From: Streptomyces rubrogriseus
GTDB taxonomy: Bacteria > Actinomycetota > Actinomycetes > Streptomycetales > Streptomycetaceae
Length of the DNA: 64,000 nt
NCBI RefSeq assembly: GCF_027947575.1
Contig: NZ_CP116256.1
Span: 3,782,001 to 3,846,000, forward strand
Reading direction: 5' to 3'
Shown: one piece after another, positions 42,594-51,017 of the stretch
How positions within the stretch are numbered: position 1 is the first letter of the stretch
How the letters are laid out: every line of letters begins with the position of its first letter
Notes under the pieces: model-generated
What the model was told of the DNA's origin: nothing
The model's input: the letters and a program-made list of their open reading frames with translations, nothing else
The model's database searches: none
Made by a program: the position numbers and the translations under genes

Positions 42594-42621
42594 CCGGGCC
42601 CCTTCGACGGCTGGGGCCCGG
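42594..42621 (-). terminator. Terminator after isomerase-like gene
   Basis: CCGGGCCCC (42594-42602) pairs with GGGGCCCGG (42613-42621), 10-nt loop, just past the stop of the leftward gene. Confidence 0.6.
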
Positions 42622-42630
42622 ACATGCCGG

Positions 42631-43284
42631 TCAGCCGACCGGAAACGGGAGCCGCGCCGCCAACTCGCCCAGCGCGGCCGTCTCCGCCGGGGTCGGCGTC
42701 CGGCGTCCGGTGCCGATCAGCAGCGCGTCCCGGTCGGTGAACGCGGTGGGCAACGCCGTACCGACGACCCCCTCCAGCAGCTCCCGTGAGCGCCTGAGCC
42801 CCGCCGCGGGCGGTGGCGCCGCCTCCGGGAGGTGTGCGATCAGGTCGAGGTGGTGCAGGGACCACTCCAGTACGTACGCGGAGAGGTAGTCGCCCGCCTT
42901 GAGCACCTGGCCCTGCGTACCGACCCGGCCCGCGGGGTCCGCGAGCGCGGCGGCGCGCCCGGCGGCGGAACCGACGTCGTCCAGGTGGAACTTGAGCAGC
43001 CCCGGCTGCTCGTAGGCGGCGGCCAGGCGGACGATCAGCGCGTCGAGCGGGTCGTCCCCGGTCGGGGGCTCGACGACCTGCCAGTAGGTCACCGCGTCCC
43101 GGGTCGGCTCCTCGGCGGTCGGGGTGGCCAGGGTGATCAGGACGTCCTGGGCGTCGACGACCAGGTGGCACACCAGGTCCCGGACGAGCCAGCCGGCGCA
43201 GCCGGAGGGCCGTGCGAAGTCCTCGTCGGCGAGGTCGGCGACCGCGGCGAGCAGGGCCGACCAGGAGCGGGAGAAGAGATCCAC
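42631..43284 (-). CDS. Mycothiol-dependent maleylpyruvate isomerase-like (DinB/MDMPI) protein
   Basis: The 217-aa protein begins with GTG and shows the MDMPI N-terminal helix bundle: SGCAGWLVRDLVCHLVVDAQ (cited by position, about 27-46) with the metal-type His, and YVLEWSLHHLDLIAHLP with further His residues. The family includes mycothiol S-transferases and isomerases; most members have unknown substrates. The ribosome site is weak. No aromatic pathway genes are nearby. Confidence 0.8.
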   Translation of the reverse strand: MDLFSRSWSALLAAVADLADEDFARPSGCAGWLVRDLVCHLVVDAQDVLITLATPTAEEPTRDAVTYWQVVEPPTGDDPLDALIVRLAAAYEQPGLLKFHLDDVGSAAGRAAALADPAGRVGTQGQVLKAGDYLSAYVLEWSLHHLDLIAHLPEAAPPPAAGLRRSRELLEGVVGTALPTAFTDRDALLIGTGRRTPTPAETAALGELAARLPFPVG

Positions 43285-43372
43285 GCCCGTCAGCCAACAC
43301 CACCGCCCGCCCGGTCGCGACCCAATTCGCGCGAGGAGCCCGTCATTGACACGAGGGGCCCGTCGGTCGGGC

Positions 43373-44476
43373 TCAGCCGTCGGCGGTCGCGGCCGCCTCA
43401 GGCGGGTCGGTCAACTGGTCGGTCAACTGGTCGCGCACGTAGTTCCACACCACCGCGATCAGCGCGGCGAGGGGTACGGCGAGCAGGCTGCCCACGATCC
43501 CGGACAGGCTGCCGCCCAGCGTCACCGCCAGGAGGATCACCGCCGCGTGCAGACCGAGGCCCCGGCTCTGGAGGATGGGCTGGAAGACGTTGCCCTCCAG
43601 CTGCTGCACCACCACGATGATCGCGAGCACGATGAGCGCGTCCGTCAGGCCGTTCGACACCAGGGCGATCAGCACGGCCACGAAGCCGGCGAACAGCGCG
43701 CCCACGATGGGCACGAAGGCGGACACGAAGGTCAGGACCGCCAGCGGCAGCACCAGCGGCACGTCCAGGATCCACAGGCCGAGGCCGATGAACACGGCGT
43801 CGAGCAGCCCCACCAGGGCCTGCGACCGCACGAAGGAGCCCAGGGTCTCCCAGCCCCGCAGGGCGACGACCGGGACGTCGGTGGCCAGCCGGCCGGGCAA
43901 CTGGCGTCCCAGCCAGGGCAGGAAGCGCGGGCCGTCCTTGAGGAAGAAGAACATCAGGAACACGCCCAGGACCGCGGTGATCAGGCCGTTGACCACCGCG
44001 CCCACCCCCGTCGCCACCGCGGTGGTGATGCTGCCGACGCTGTCCTGGATGCGTGCCACCGCCGAATCCATCGCACCGGTGATCTCGTCGTCACCGATGT
44101 TCAGCGGCGGCCCCGCGGCCCACTCGCGCAGCCGCTGGATGCCCTCGACCACGCCGTCGGTCAACTCGTCCGTCTGGGAGGACATCGGCACGGCGATCAG
44201 CGCCACGATGCCCAGGACGACCAGCAGGAAGGCCACCGTCACCACCGCGGCGGCCAGTGCCGGGCGCCACCCGTGCCGCCGCAGGAAGCGGGCCGGGGGC
44301 CACGTCAACGTGGTCAGCAGCAGGCCGACGAGCAGCGGCCACACCACCGACCACATACGGCCGAGGACCCACAGGGTCACTGCGAGCATGACAAGTATCA
44401 GCAGCAGCTCGCCCGAGACGCGCGCGCTGGTGCGCAGCGCGGCCCGGGTCCTCGCCGCGCTCAATCCGGCAGACAT
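43373..44476 (-). CDS. AI-2E family (PerM/TqsA-like) membrane transporter
   Basis: The 367-aa protein has seven to eight hydrophobic helices, a soluble region at about 105-160, and family segments GVFLMFFFLKDG, FVPIVGALFAGF and QLEGNVFQPILQSRGLGLH. Family members export small molecules or act as Na+(Li+)/H+ antiporters; the name reflects one E. coli member. Monocistronic. Divergent from a tetR gene whose operator lies in the shared gap. Confidence 0.9.
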   Translation of the reverse strand: MSAGLSAARTRAALRTSARVSGELLLILVMLAVTLWVLGRMWSVVWPLLVGLLLTTLTWPPARFLRRHGWRPALAAAVVTVAFLLVVLGIVALIAVPMSSQTDELTDGVVEGIQRLREWAAGPPLNIGDDEITGAMDSAVARIQDSVGSITTAVATGVGAVVNGLITAVLGVFLMFFFLKDGPRFLPWLGRQLPGRLATDVPVVALRGWETLGSFVRSQALVGLLDAVFIGLGLWILDVPLVLPLAVLTFVSAFVPIVGALFAGFVAVLIALVSNGLTDALIVLAIIVVVQQLEGNVFQPILQSRGLGLHAAVILLAVTLGGSLSGIVGSLLAVPLAALIAVVWNYVRDQLTDQLTDPPEAAATADG

Positions 44477-44506
44477 GTGATCACCCTAAGGGGACGTCCG
44501 TACGAT

Positions 44507-44522
44507 GGACCCGCCAGTCCAA
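44507..44522. promoter_or_regulatory. TetR operator copy 1 (TGGAC-n6-GTCCA)
   Basis: TGGACCCGCCAGTCCA, a 16-bp palindrome with an A/T-rich AATATTTTT next to it, lies 20 bp upstream of the tetR start. The same 16-bp element recurs at 46027-46042. Confidence 0.7.
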
Positions 44523-44542
44523 TATTTTTCGAGGTGTGCGAC

Positions 44543-45151
44543 GTGCGCGGTGAGTTGACGGCCAAGGGCAGGGCGACACGGCGCCGCATCGTGGAAGGCG
44601 CCGCGGCGGAGCTGCGGGAGCGGGGCGTCGCCTCGACGACCCTGGACGACATCATGGCGCGGACCGCCACCAGCAAGAGCCAGTTGTTCCACTACTTCCC
44701 CGCGGGCAAGGACGAACTGCTCGTCGAAGTGGCCAGGTTCGAGGCGGATCGGGTGCTGGAGGACCAGCAGCCCCAGCTCGGCCGCCTGGACTCGTGGGAG
44801 GCGTGGCAGGAATGGCGGGACGTCGTGATCGAGCGCTACGAGACGCAGGGTGACCAGTGCCCGCTCGGGTCGCTGTTCCTCCAGATCGGCCGCTCCACCC
44901 CGGGCACGCGTGCGATCGTGGTCGAGCTGCTGCGCCAGTGGCAGGAGAGCCTCGCGGCGGGCATCAGGTCGCTCCAGGGGTCCGGCGCGCTCCCCGCCGA
45001 TCTCGACGTGGAGACCAGGGCGGCCGCCATGCTGACGGCCATTCAGGGCGGTGTGTCCATCCTGCTCTCGACGGGGCGGTCGACCCATCTGCGGGCCGCC
45101 CTCGACCAGGGGATCGCGGACCTCCGGCGTGCGGGTGCCGCCGCGCGGTGA
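44543..45151 (+). CDS. TetR family transcriptional regulator
   Basis: GAGG 8 nt upstream favours the GTG at 44543 (202 aa). HTH at about 8-55 (TLDDIMARTATSKSQLFHYFPAGKDEL, located at about 33-59). The C-terminal domain contains CPLGSLF, which suggests the LmrA/YxaF-like subgroup. The gene's own promoter and the promoter beside the SDR at 45170-45934 carry the same operator, so it likely represses both. Confidence 0.9.
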   Translation: MRGELTAKGRATRRRIVEGAAAELRERGVASTTLDDIMARTATSKSQLFHYFPAGKDELLVEVARFEADRVLEDQQPQLGRLDSWEAWQEWRDVVIERYETQGDQCPLGSLFLQIGRSTPGTRAIVVELLRQWQESLAAGIRSLQGSGALPADLDVETRAAAMLTAIQGGVSILLSTGRSTHLRAALDQGIADLRRAGAAAR

Positions 45152-45169
45152 CGCGGCACCCGCCGCGAG

Positions 45170-45934
45170 TCAGGCGGCGATGACGGCCGCCGCGGTGCGC
45201 CCGCCGTCGACGTCGAGCACGGTGCCGTGCACGAACGAGGACTCCTCGCCGGCCAGGTAGACGGCAGCGCCCGCGATCGCCTCGGGCGTGCCCATCCGTC
45301 CCGCCGGGGTGCCCTTCATCATGACCTCGGCGGGGTGCACCTCGCCGGGCGGGGGCGTCTGCACCACACCCGGCGAGATGGCGTTCACCCGTACGCCTCG
45401 CGCGCCGAACTCCGCCGCCCAGGCCCGCGTCAGGGTCTCCACGGCACCCTTGGTGGAGCTGTAGAGGGCGCCGACCGGGACGCCCAGGCGCGCGATCCAG
45501 GAGCCCAGATTGATGATCGCCCCGCCCCCGGCCCGCGCCATGGCGGGTGCCAGGGCCGCGGTGAGGAAGAACGGGGCCTTGACGTTCACGGCGTAGACCC
45601 GGTCGAAGGTCTCCTCGTCGGTGTCGGTGGTGGTGCCGGGCGGATAGATCCCGGCGTTGTTGACCAGCACGTCCACGCGTCCGCCCCGCACGCGGGTCGC
45701 CTCGCGGGCCAGCGCCCGTGAGGCGGCCGCGCTGCCGTCCAGGTCGGCGTGGACGAAGTCGGCCCGGCCGCCGGCGGCGCGGATGCCGTCGACGACCTCC
45801 TCGCCCCGCTCGGCGCTGCGCCCGGAGACGACCACCTGGGCCCCCTCGGCCGCGAAGGCCTCCGCGATGGCCCGTCCGATGTTGCTGGTCGCCCCGGTCA
45901 CCAGCGCGGTCCTGTCCGCAAGCCGCATCGACAT
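45170..45934 (-). CDS. SDR family oxidoreductase
   Basis: The 254-aa classical SDR has TGATSNIG, NNAG, catalytic Ser (NLGSWIARL) and YSSTK, with the C-terminal DVDGG typical of FabG-like enzymes. GGAG lies 6 nt before the ATG at 45934. It converges with the tetR gene and probably belongs to its regulon. The substrate is unknown. Confidence 0.9.
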   Translation of the reverse strand: MSMRLADRTALVTGATSNIGRAIAEAFAAEGAQVVVSGRSAERGEEVVDGIRAAGGRADFVHADLDGSAAASRALAREATRVRGGRVDVLVNNAGIYPPGTTTDTDEETFDRVYAVNVKAPFFLTAALAPAMARAGGGAIINLGSWIARLGVPVGALYSSTKGAVETLTRAWAAEFGARGVRVNAISPGVVQTPPPGEVHPAEVMMKGTPAGRMGTPEAIAGAAVYLAGEESSFVHGTVLDVDGGRTAAAVIAA

Positions 45935-46026
45935 GTCCTGCTCCTTGCCTGCCGTCTCAGCCGTGTGCTTCTCCGTCGCCCCCGGCCGGCGGCCGGGGCG
46001 CGGATGCCACTGTGCGGCGAATAAAA

Positions 46027-46042
46027 TGGACTGGCAAGTCCA
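46027..46042. promoter_or_regulatory. TetR operator copy 2 (TGGACT-n4-AGTCCA)
   Basis: TGGACTGGCAAGTCCA has 6-bp perfect arms and the same 16-bp geometry as the tetR promoter copy. It sits between the SDR (leftward) and the truncated SDR (rightward), next to an A/T-rich ATAAAAT. Confidence 0.7.
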
Positions 46043-46045
46043 AAA

Positions 46046-46738
46046 ATGGGAGTTCGGTCAGCCCGTACGGGATGCCAGGGGCCGCTCGACGTCCTCGTGG
46101 CCAACGCCGGCGTGATGGCGCTGCCCGAGCGCCGGATCACCGCCGAGGGCTGGGAACTCCAGCTGGCCACCAACCACCTGGGCCACTTGGCCCTCGCCCT
46201 CGGACTCCACGGGCAGCTGCGGGCGGCCGGTTCGGCCCGCGTCGTCGTGGTCAGCTCGGGCGCGCACCGCAGCGCGGCGTTCGACTTCGACGACCCGCAC
46301 TTCGCGCGCCGTCCGTACGACCGCTGGGCCGCCTACGCCCAGTCCAAGACCGCCGACGTCCTGTTCGCCGTGGGCGCCCGCCGCTGGCTCACCGACGGCA
46401 TCACCGCCAACGCGCTCAACCCCGGCTGGATCAGCACCAACCTCCAGCGGTACGTCGACGACGCGACGATGCGGGCCCTGGGAGCGATGGACGACGACGG
46501 GAACATCATCGAGCAGCCCTACTGCAAGACGCCCCTCCAGGGCGCCGCGACCTCCGTGCTGCTGGCCGCGTCCCCGCTGGTGGAGGGCGTCACGGGGCGC
46601 TACTTCGAGGACAACCGGGAAGCGCGGACGGTCGCCGACGGGGACGCGGAACAGAGCGGCGGCGTAGCTCCGCACGCGCTCGACCCGCACGCCGCGGACC
46701 GTCTGTGGGAGTACGCCGCCGGGACCGTCGGCCGGTGA
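46046..46738 (+). pseudogene. 5'-truncated SDR oxidoreductase
   Basis: The frame encodes VLVANAG, a catalytic Ser (VVVSSGAH) and YAQSK of an SDR, but starts at about residue 80 of the normal fold. The TGxxxGxG cofactor motif is absent, and there is too little room (111 bp) upstream for it. A 14-residue non-SDR leader ([14 protein letters not shown]) precedes the homology. The ATG at 46046 lies 3 bp past the operator without a proper ribosome site. It is most likely a deletion remnant unable to bind NAD(P). Confidence 0.75.
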
Positions 46739-46750
46739 TCCGCCCCGGTG

Positions 46751-48274
46751 TCAGCTCTCCGGGACCTTGACCCAGTCGAGCGTGCGCTCCACCGCCATCT
46801 TCCAGCCCGCGTAACCCTCCGCGCGCCGCTCCTCGGACCACTGGGGCTCCCAGCGCCTGGACTCGCTCCAGTGGGTGCGCAGTTCGTCGGTGTCCCGCCA
46901 GAATCCCGTGGCCAGCCCCGCCGCGTAGGCCGCGCCGAGGGCGGTGGTCTCCGCGACGACGGGACGGCTCACGGGGACGCCCAGGACGTCCGCCTGGATC
47001 TGCATGCACAGGTCGTTCGCGGTCACCCCGCCGTCGACCCTGAGCACGTCCAGGTGGACCGAGGAGTCCTGCTCCATGGCCACGACGACGTCGCGGCTCT
47101 GGTAGCAGATGGCCTCCAGCGTCGCCCGGGCCAGGTGCGCGTTGTCGTTGTACCGGGCGAGGCCGACGATGGCGCCCCGCGCGTCGGAGCGCCAGTACGG
47201 GGCGAACAGGCCGGAGAAGGCGGGGACGAAGTACATCCCGCCGTTGTCCTCGACGGTGCGGGCGAGTTCCTCGCTCTCGGCCGCGGTCTTGATGATCTTC
47301 ATCTGGTCGCGCAGCCACTGCACCGCGGACCCGGTCACCGCGATGGAGCCCTCCAGCGCGTAGACCGGCGGGTTGTCGCCGAACTGGTAGGCCACGGTGG
47401 TCAGGAGGCCGTGCTGGGAGCGGACCAGTTCCGTGCCGGTGTTGAGGACCAGGAAGTTGCCGGTGCCGTAGGTGTTCTTGGCCTCGCCGGGCGAGAAGCA
47501 GACCTGTCCGACGGTCGCCGCGTGTTGGTCGCCCAGCACTCCCGTGATGGGCACGGCGGCACGCAGCGGCCGGGAGGTCCGGGTCGTGCCGAACGCCTCG
47601 GGGTGCGAGGAGGGGTTGATCTTCGGCAGCATGCCGCGCGGGATGCCGAAGAAGCCCAGCAGCTCGTCGTCCCAGTCGAGCGTCTCCAGGTTCATCAGCA
47701 TGGTGCGGCTCGCGTTGGTCACGTCGGTGGCGTGGATGCCGCCGTCGGGGCCGCCGGTGAGGTTCCACAGGACCCAGGAGTCGGTGTTGCCGAACACCGC
47801 GTGTCCCTGCTCCGCGGCCTCGCGGACGCCGTCGACGTTCTCCAGGATCCACTGGATCTTCCCGCCGGAGAAGTACGTCGCGGGTGGCAGCCCGGCCTTG
47901 CGGCGGATGACGTCGCCGCGGCCCGACCGCTCCAGGTTCGCCGCGATGGCGTCGGTGCGGGTGTCCTGCCACACGATGGCGTTGTAGTAGGGGCGGCCGG
48001 TGCGCGGGTCCCAGACCACCGTGGTCTCCCGCTGGTTGGTGATGCCGATGGCCGCCAGGTCCGTCCCCGACAGACCGCCGTTGCGCAGCGCGTTCTGCAT
48101 CACCGAGTTGGTGCGCTCCCAGATCTCCACCGGGTCGTGCTCGACCCACCCGGAGCGCGGGAGGATCTGCTCGTGCTCCAGCTGGTGCTTCGCGACCTCG
48201 TTGCCACCGTGGTCGAAGATCATGAACCGGGTGCTGGTGGTTCCCTGGTCCACCGCGCCGATGAAGTCAGCCAT
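46751..48274 (-). CDS. glpK: Glycerol kinase
   Basis: The 507-aa FGGY kinase has [10 protein letters not shown] (phosphate 1), the [10 protein letters not shown] and [11 protein letters not shown] segments, and [19 protein letters not shown] near the C-terminus. It phosphorylates glycerol to glycerol-3-phosphate. It stands alone here, with no glpF or glpD adjacent, unlike the gyl operon, so it may be a second copy. A GCACAT/ATGTGC inverted repeat lies 84 nt upstream. Confidence 0.95.
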   Translation of the reverse strand: MADFIGAVDQGTTSTRFMIFDHGGNEVAKHQLEHEQILPRSGWVEHDPVEIWERTNSVMQNALRNGGLSGTDLAAIGITNQRETTVVWDPRTGRPYYNAIVWQDTRTDAIAANLERSGRGDVIRRKAGLPPATYFSGGKIQWILENVDGVREAAEQGHAVFGNTDSWVLWNLTGGPDGGIHATDVTNASRTMLMNLETLDWDDELLGFFGIPRGMLPKINPSSHPEAFGTTRTSRPLRAAVPITGVLGDQHAATVGQVCFSPGEAKNTYGTGNFLVLNTGTELVRSQHGLLTTVAYQFGDNPPVYALEGSIAVTGSAVQWLRDQMKIIKTAAESEELARTVEDNGGMYFVPAFSGLFAPYWRSDARGAIVGLARYNDNAHLARATLEAICYQSRDVVVAMEQDSSVHLDVLRVDGGVTANDLCMQIQADVLGVPVSRPVVAETTALGAAYAAGLATGFWRDTDELRTHWSESRRWEPQWSEERRAEGYAGWKMAVERTLDWVKVPES

Positions 48275-48357
48275 GGAAGCTCACATTCCGCCGGCGTGAC
48301 CGGCCGTCGACTGTTCGAGCACCCCCTCGGTCAGATTAAGGTGACTCGCGGCCGACC

Positions 48358-48376
48358 GCACATATAGGACATGTGC
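48358..48376. promoter_or_regulatory. Inverted repeat upstream of glpK
   Basis: GCACAT (48358-48363) is mirrored by ATGTGC (48371-48376) across 7 bp, between the tetR stop and glpK. It could be a glpK operator. No regulator is assigned. Confidence 0.35.
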
Positions 48377-48379
48377 CGC

Positions 48380-49009
48380 TCAGGTCTGCCGGCCGGTGCC
48401 GTCGAGGGCCGGGGCGATGACGGCGAAAGCCTGTTCGGTCAGCGTCCCGGGGTCCGCCGTGCCGTCGCTGTCGCTCCAGTGGTGCAGCACCGTGTTGAAC
48501 GCGGTCAGCGCCATCCCGGCGGCCAGCTCGGGGTACAGCTCGGGGCCGGGGCCGGGGCCGGGGCCGAGGTCCGGGCGGCGGGCCAGCTCCGCCGCGAGGC
48601 CCTCCCGCCACCGTCCCTGCCGCTCCAGGAAACGCGCGTGCAGGGCGGGAGTGCGCAGAATCAGCTGGACCACCCGCAGTGCTCTGTCGGAGTGATCCGC
48701 GCAGGCCGCGAGGGGGCCGGAGAGGGCGCTCCGCAGGGCCAGGGACGGTCGTTCCCCGGCGGGGCGGGCCGCGAGCTCCCGGTGGATGTCGGCGCCCATG
48801 TCCGTCAGGAACTGGACGACCACGTCCTCCTTCGAGGCGAAGTAGCGGAAGAACGTCCTCTTGGAGACTCCCGCGGCGGACGCGATCTCGTCGATGGTGA
48901 CCGCGTCGAACCCCTTGGCGGCCAGCAACTGCAAGGCCGCTTCGGTCAGTTCGTCCGAGACGAGCTGGCGTTTGCGCTGGGCGAGGCTGACTTCGGGGCG
49001 AGTGCTCAC
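48380..49009 (-). CDS. TetR family regulator, divergent from SDR
   Basis: The HTH lies at about 20-65 (IDEIASAAGVSKRTFFRYFASKEDV). The GTG at 49009 gives 209 aa; an ATG at 49042 would add 11 residues but would reach the palindromic region. A Gly-Pro run (LGPGPGPGPELYPEL) sits in the C-terminal domain. It is divergent from the SDR gene at 49091 with two palindromes between. Confidence 0.88.
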   Translation of the reverse strand: MSTRPEVSLAQRKRQLVSDELTEAALQLLAAKGFDAVTIDEIASAAGVSKRTFFRYFASKEDVVVQFLTDMGADIHRELAARPAGERPSLALRSALSGPLAACADHSDRALRVVQLILRTPALHARFLERQGRWREGLAAELARRPDLGPGPGPGPELYPELAAGMALTAFNTVLHHWSDSDGTADPGTLTEQAFAVIAPALDGTGRQT

Positions 49010-49025
49010 GTCACCATCGTAACTC

Positions 49026-49070
49026 CATGCCTCCCATGGCATGAAGTATCACCGTTGACACTTGGTGTCA
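49026..49070. promoter_or_regulatory. Two palindromes overlapping the TetR/SDR promoters
   Basis: CATGCC-n6-GGCATG (49026-49043) and TGACACTTGGTGTCA (49056-49070) fill the divergent gap. The second covers TTGACA (49055-49060), a consensus -35 for the SDR gene, so bound repressor would block polymerase. Confidence 0.6.
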
Positions 49071-49090
49071 TCTTCGGCATCGTGGGGCGC

Positions 49091-50029
49091 ATGACACAGC
49101 AGCGACGTTGGACCGCCGAGCGGATCGGGGACCAGAGCACCCGGGTGTTCGTCGTCACCGGAGCCAACAGCGGCCTGGGCCTGGCGACCGTGCGGGCGCT
49201 CGCCGGGCGGGGCGGACACGTGATCCTCGCCGTGCGCGACGAGGAGAGGGGCCGGCGGGCCGTGCAGCTGGTCCTGGCCGGGCAGCCGGACGCCCGCCTG
49301 GAGGTGCGCCGGCTCGACCTGTCCGACCTCGACTCGGTGCGGTCCTTCGCCCGGGAGATGCGTGCCGCACATCGGCGCATCGACGTGCTCGTCAACAACG
49401 CGGGCATCATGGCGCCGCCGCGGAGGCTGAGCCCACAGGGGCACGAGTCGCAGTTCGCCTGCAACCACCTAGGCCACTTCGCGCTCACCGGGCTGCTGCT
49501 CGACCTGCTGGCGGTCGGCAAGGACCCCCGGGTGGTGACGGTGACGTCGACCAACCACCGGCAGGGACGCCTCTTCCTCGACGACCTCACCGGCGAGCGC
49601 CACTACTCACCCATGGCGTTCTACAACCAGTCGAAGTTCGCGAACGCCGTCTTCGGGCAGGAACTCCACCGACGGCTGGCCGAGACCGGCAGTCCGGTGC
49701 GCAGCGTGCTCGCACACCCCGGCTACAGCGCCACCCGCCTGCAGACGAGCGCACCGGTCGGCATGGTGCGGATGCTGTTCGGCCGCGTACTGCGGCCGCT
49801 CGCCCAGTCCGCCGAACGGGGAGCCCTGCCGCAGCTGTACGCGGCGACCGACCCCGGCGTGCGCGGCGGCGAGTTCATCGGCCCGGACGGCCCGGGCGAG
49901 CTGCGGGGCGGACCCAAGCGGGTCCGGCTGTCACCGGCGGCGGCCGACGCCGCCACCGGCCGCAGCCTGTGGGAGTTGTCGGAGCGGCTGACCGGCGTGG
50001 GGTTCCCGCCGGGGCCGGCGACCGACTGA
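49091..50029 (+). CDS. SDR oxidoreductase, retinol-dehydrogenase-like
   Basis: The 312-aa SDR carries TGANSGLG, NNAG, catalytic Ser (TVTSTNHR) and YNQSK, of the longer RDH/WW-oxidoreductase-like subgroup. The start at 49091 gives MTQQRRWTAERI, a typical leader for this subgroup. It is probably repressed by the divergent TetR. It resembles the intact homologue that the truncated SDR at 46046 would have been. Confidence 0.9.
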   Translation: MTQQRRWTAERIGDQSTRVFVVTGANSGLGLATVRALAGRGGHVILAVRDEERGRRAVQLVLAGQPDARLEVRRLDLSDLDSVRSFAREMRAAHRRIDVLVNNAGIMAPPRRLSPQGHESQFACNHLGHFALTGLLLDLLAVGKDPRVVTVTSTNHRQGRLFLDDLTGERHYSPMAFYNQSKFANAVFGQELHRRLAETGSPVRSVLAHPGYSATRLQTSAPVGMVRMLFGRVLRPLAQSAERGALPQLYAATDPGVRGGEFIGPDGPGELRGGPKRVRLSPAAADAATGRSLWELSERLTGVGFPPGPATD

Positions 50030-50048
50030 GACCGCGCGACGGAGCGGA

Positions 50049-50879
50049 TCAGGGAGCGATCGGCAGCCGTCGCTTGTGGTCGGTCTGCCGGTAGCGGGTG
50101 ACGATCGTCTCGAACGCCTGCTCCGCCACCGGCTTCCCCTCCAGGAAGTCGTCGATCTCGTCGTAGGTGACTCCGAGGGCGTCCTCGTCGGCCTTGCCGG
50201 GGTCGAGGGTCTCCAGGTCGGCCGTCGGGACCTTCCGGACCAGCGCGGCGGGCGCGCCCAGCGCGTCCCCGACCGCGCGCACCCGGCGCTTGGTGAGGCC
50301 CGTCAGCGGTACGACGTCGGCGGCGCCGTCGCCGAACTTGGTGAAGAAGCCGGAGACCGCCTCGGCCGCGTGGTCGGTGCCGACCACCAGGCCGCCGTGC
50401 GCCCCGGCCACCGCGTACTGCGCGATCATGCGCTGCCGGGCCTTGATGTTGCCGTGCACGAAGTCCTGGTGGTGGGGGTCCCGGAAGGCCACGTCGGCGG
50501 CGAGCAGGGCGTCGAGCGCCGCGTCGCTCGCGGGCTTGATGTCCACCGTCAGCACCCGGTCGGGCCGGATGAAGGAGAGCGCCTCCTGGGCGTCGTCCTC
50601 GTCGGCCTGGACCCCGTGCGGCAGCCGCATCGCGTAGAAGAGCGCCTCGTGCCCCTCGGCGCGGGCCCGCTCCACGGCCAGCTGGCACAGCCTGCCCGCG
50701 GTGGTCGAGTCGACCCCGCCGCTGATCCCGAGCACGAGCGCGCGCAGACCCGTGGAGGTCAGCCGCTCGGCGAGGAAGGCCACCCGGCGCTCGATCTCCC
50801 GTTCGGCGTCGAAGGTCTCCGCGACCTCCAGTTCCCGGGCGATCTCCTTCTGCAGGGCGATGGACGCCGGCTCGCTCAA
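50049..50879 (-). CDS. nadE: Ammonia-dependent NAD+ synthetase
   Basis: The 276-aa protein has the PP-loop SGGVDS (53-58) and GTDHAAE of NadE, which amidates deamido-NAD using ammonia and ATP. It lacks the glutaminase domain found in the long actinobacterial form, so it may be an accessory copy. It begins with TTG at 50879 with AAGGAG 5 nt upstream. Confidence 0.94.
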   Translation of the reverse strand: MSEPASIALQKEIARELEVAETFDAEREIERRVAFLAERLTSTGLRALVLGISGGVDSTTAGRLCQLAVERARAEGHEALFYAMRLPHGVQADEDDAQEALSFIRPDRVLTVDIKPASDAALDALLAADVAFRDPHHQDFVHGNIKARQRMIAQYAVAGAHGGLVVGTDHAAEAVSGFFTKFGDGAADVVPLTGLTKRRVRAVGDALGAPAALVRKVPTADLETLDPGKADEDALGVTYDEIDDFLEGKPVAEQAFETIVTRYRQTDHKRRLPIAP

Positions 50880-50975
50880 TTCCGCTCCTTGTTCGACGGG
50901 CAGGGTGTTCCTCGATTCACCCTACCCAGAGGCGGCCGGAGCACCGGTCCGCCCATCGGATCCATGGAGCGGGAG

Positions 50976-51007
50976 GTGCGGGGCGGCCGTCAGGGACCGC
51001 CCCGCAC
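50976..51007 (-). terminator. Terminator after the four-domain secreted protein gene
   Basis: GTGCGGGGCGG (50976-50986) pairs perfectly with 50997-51007, 10-nt loop, 11 nt past the stop. The rest of 50880-50975 shows only the nadE ribosome site. Confidence 0.75.
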
Positions 51008-51017
51008 GCCTGAGGGG

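Noticed and set aside
46046..46738. Truncated SDR as a functional short enzyme
   Set aside because: No nucleotide-binding motif and no ribosome site; a remnant is more likely, though a scaffolding role cannot be excluded.
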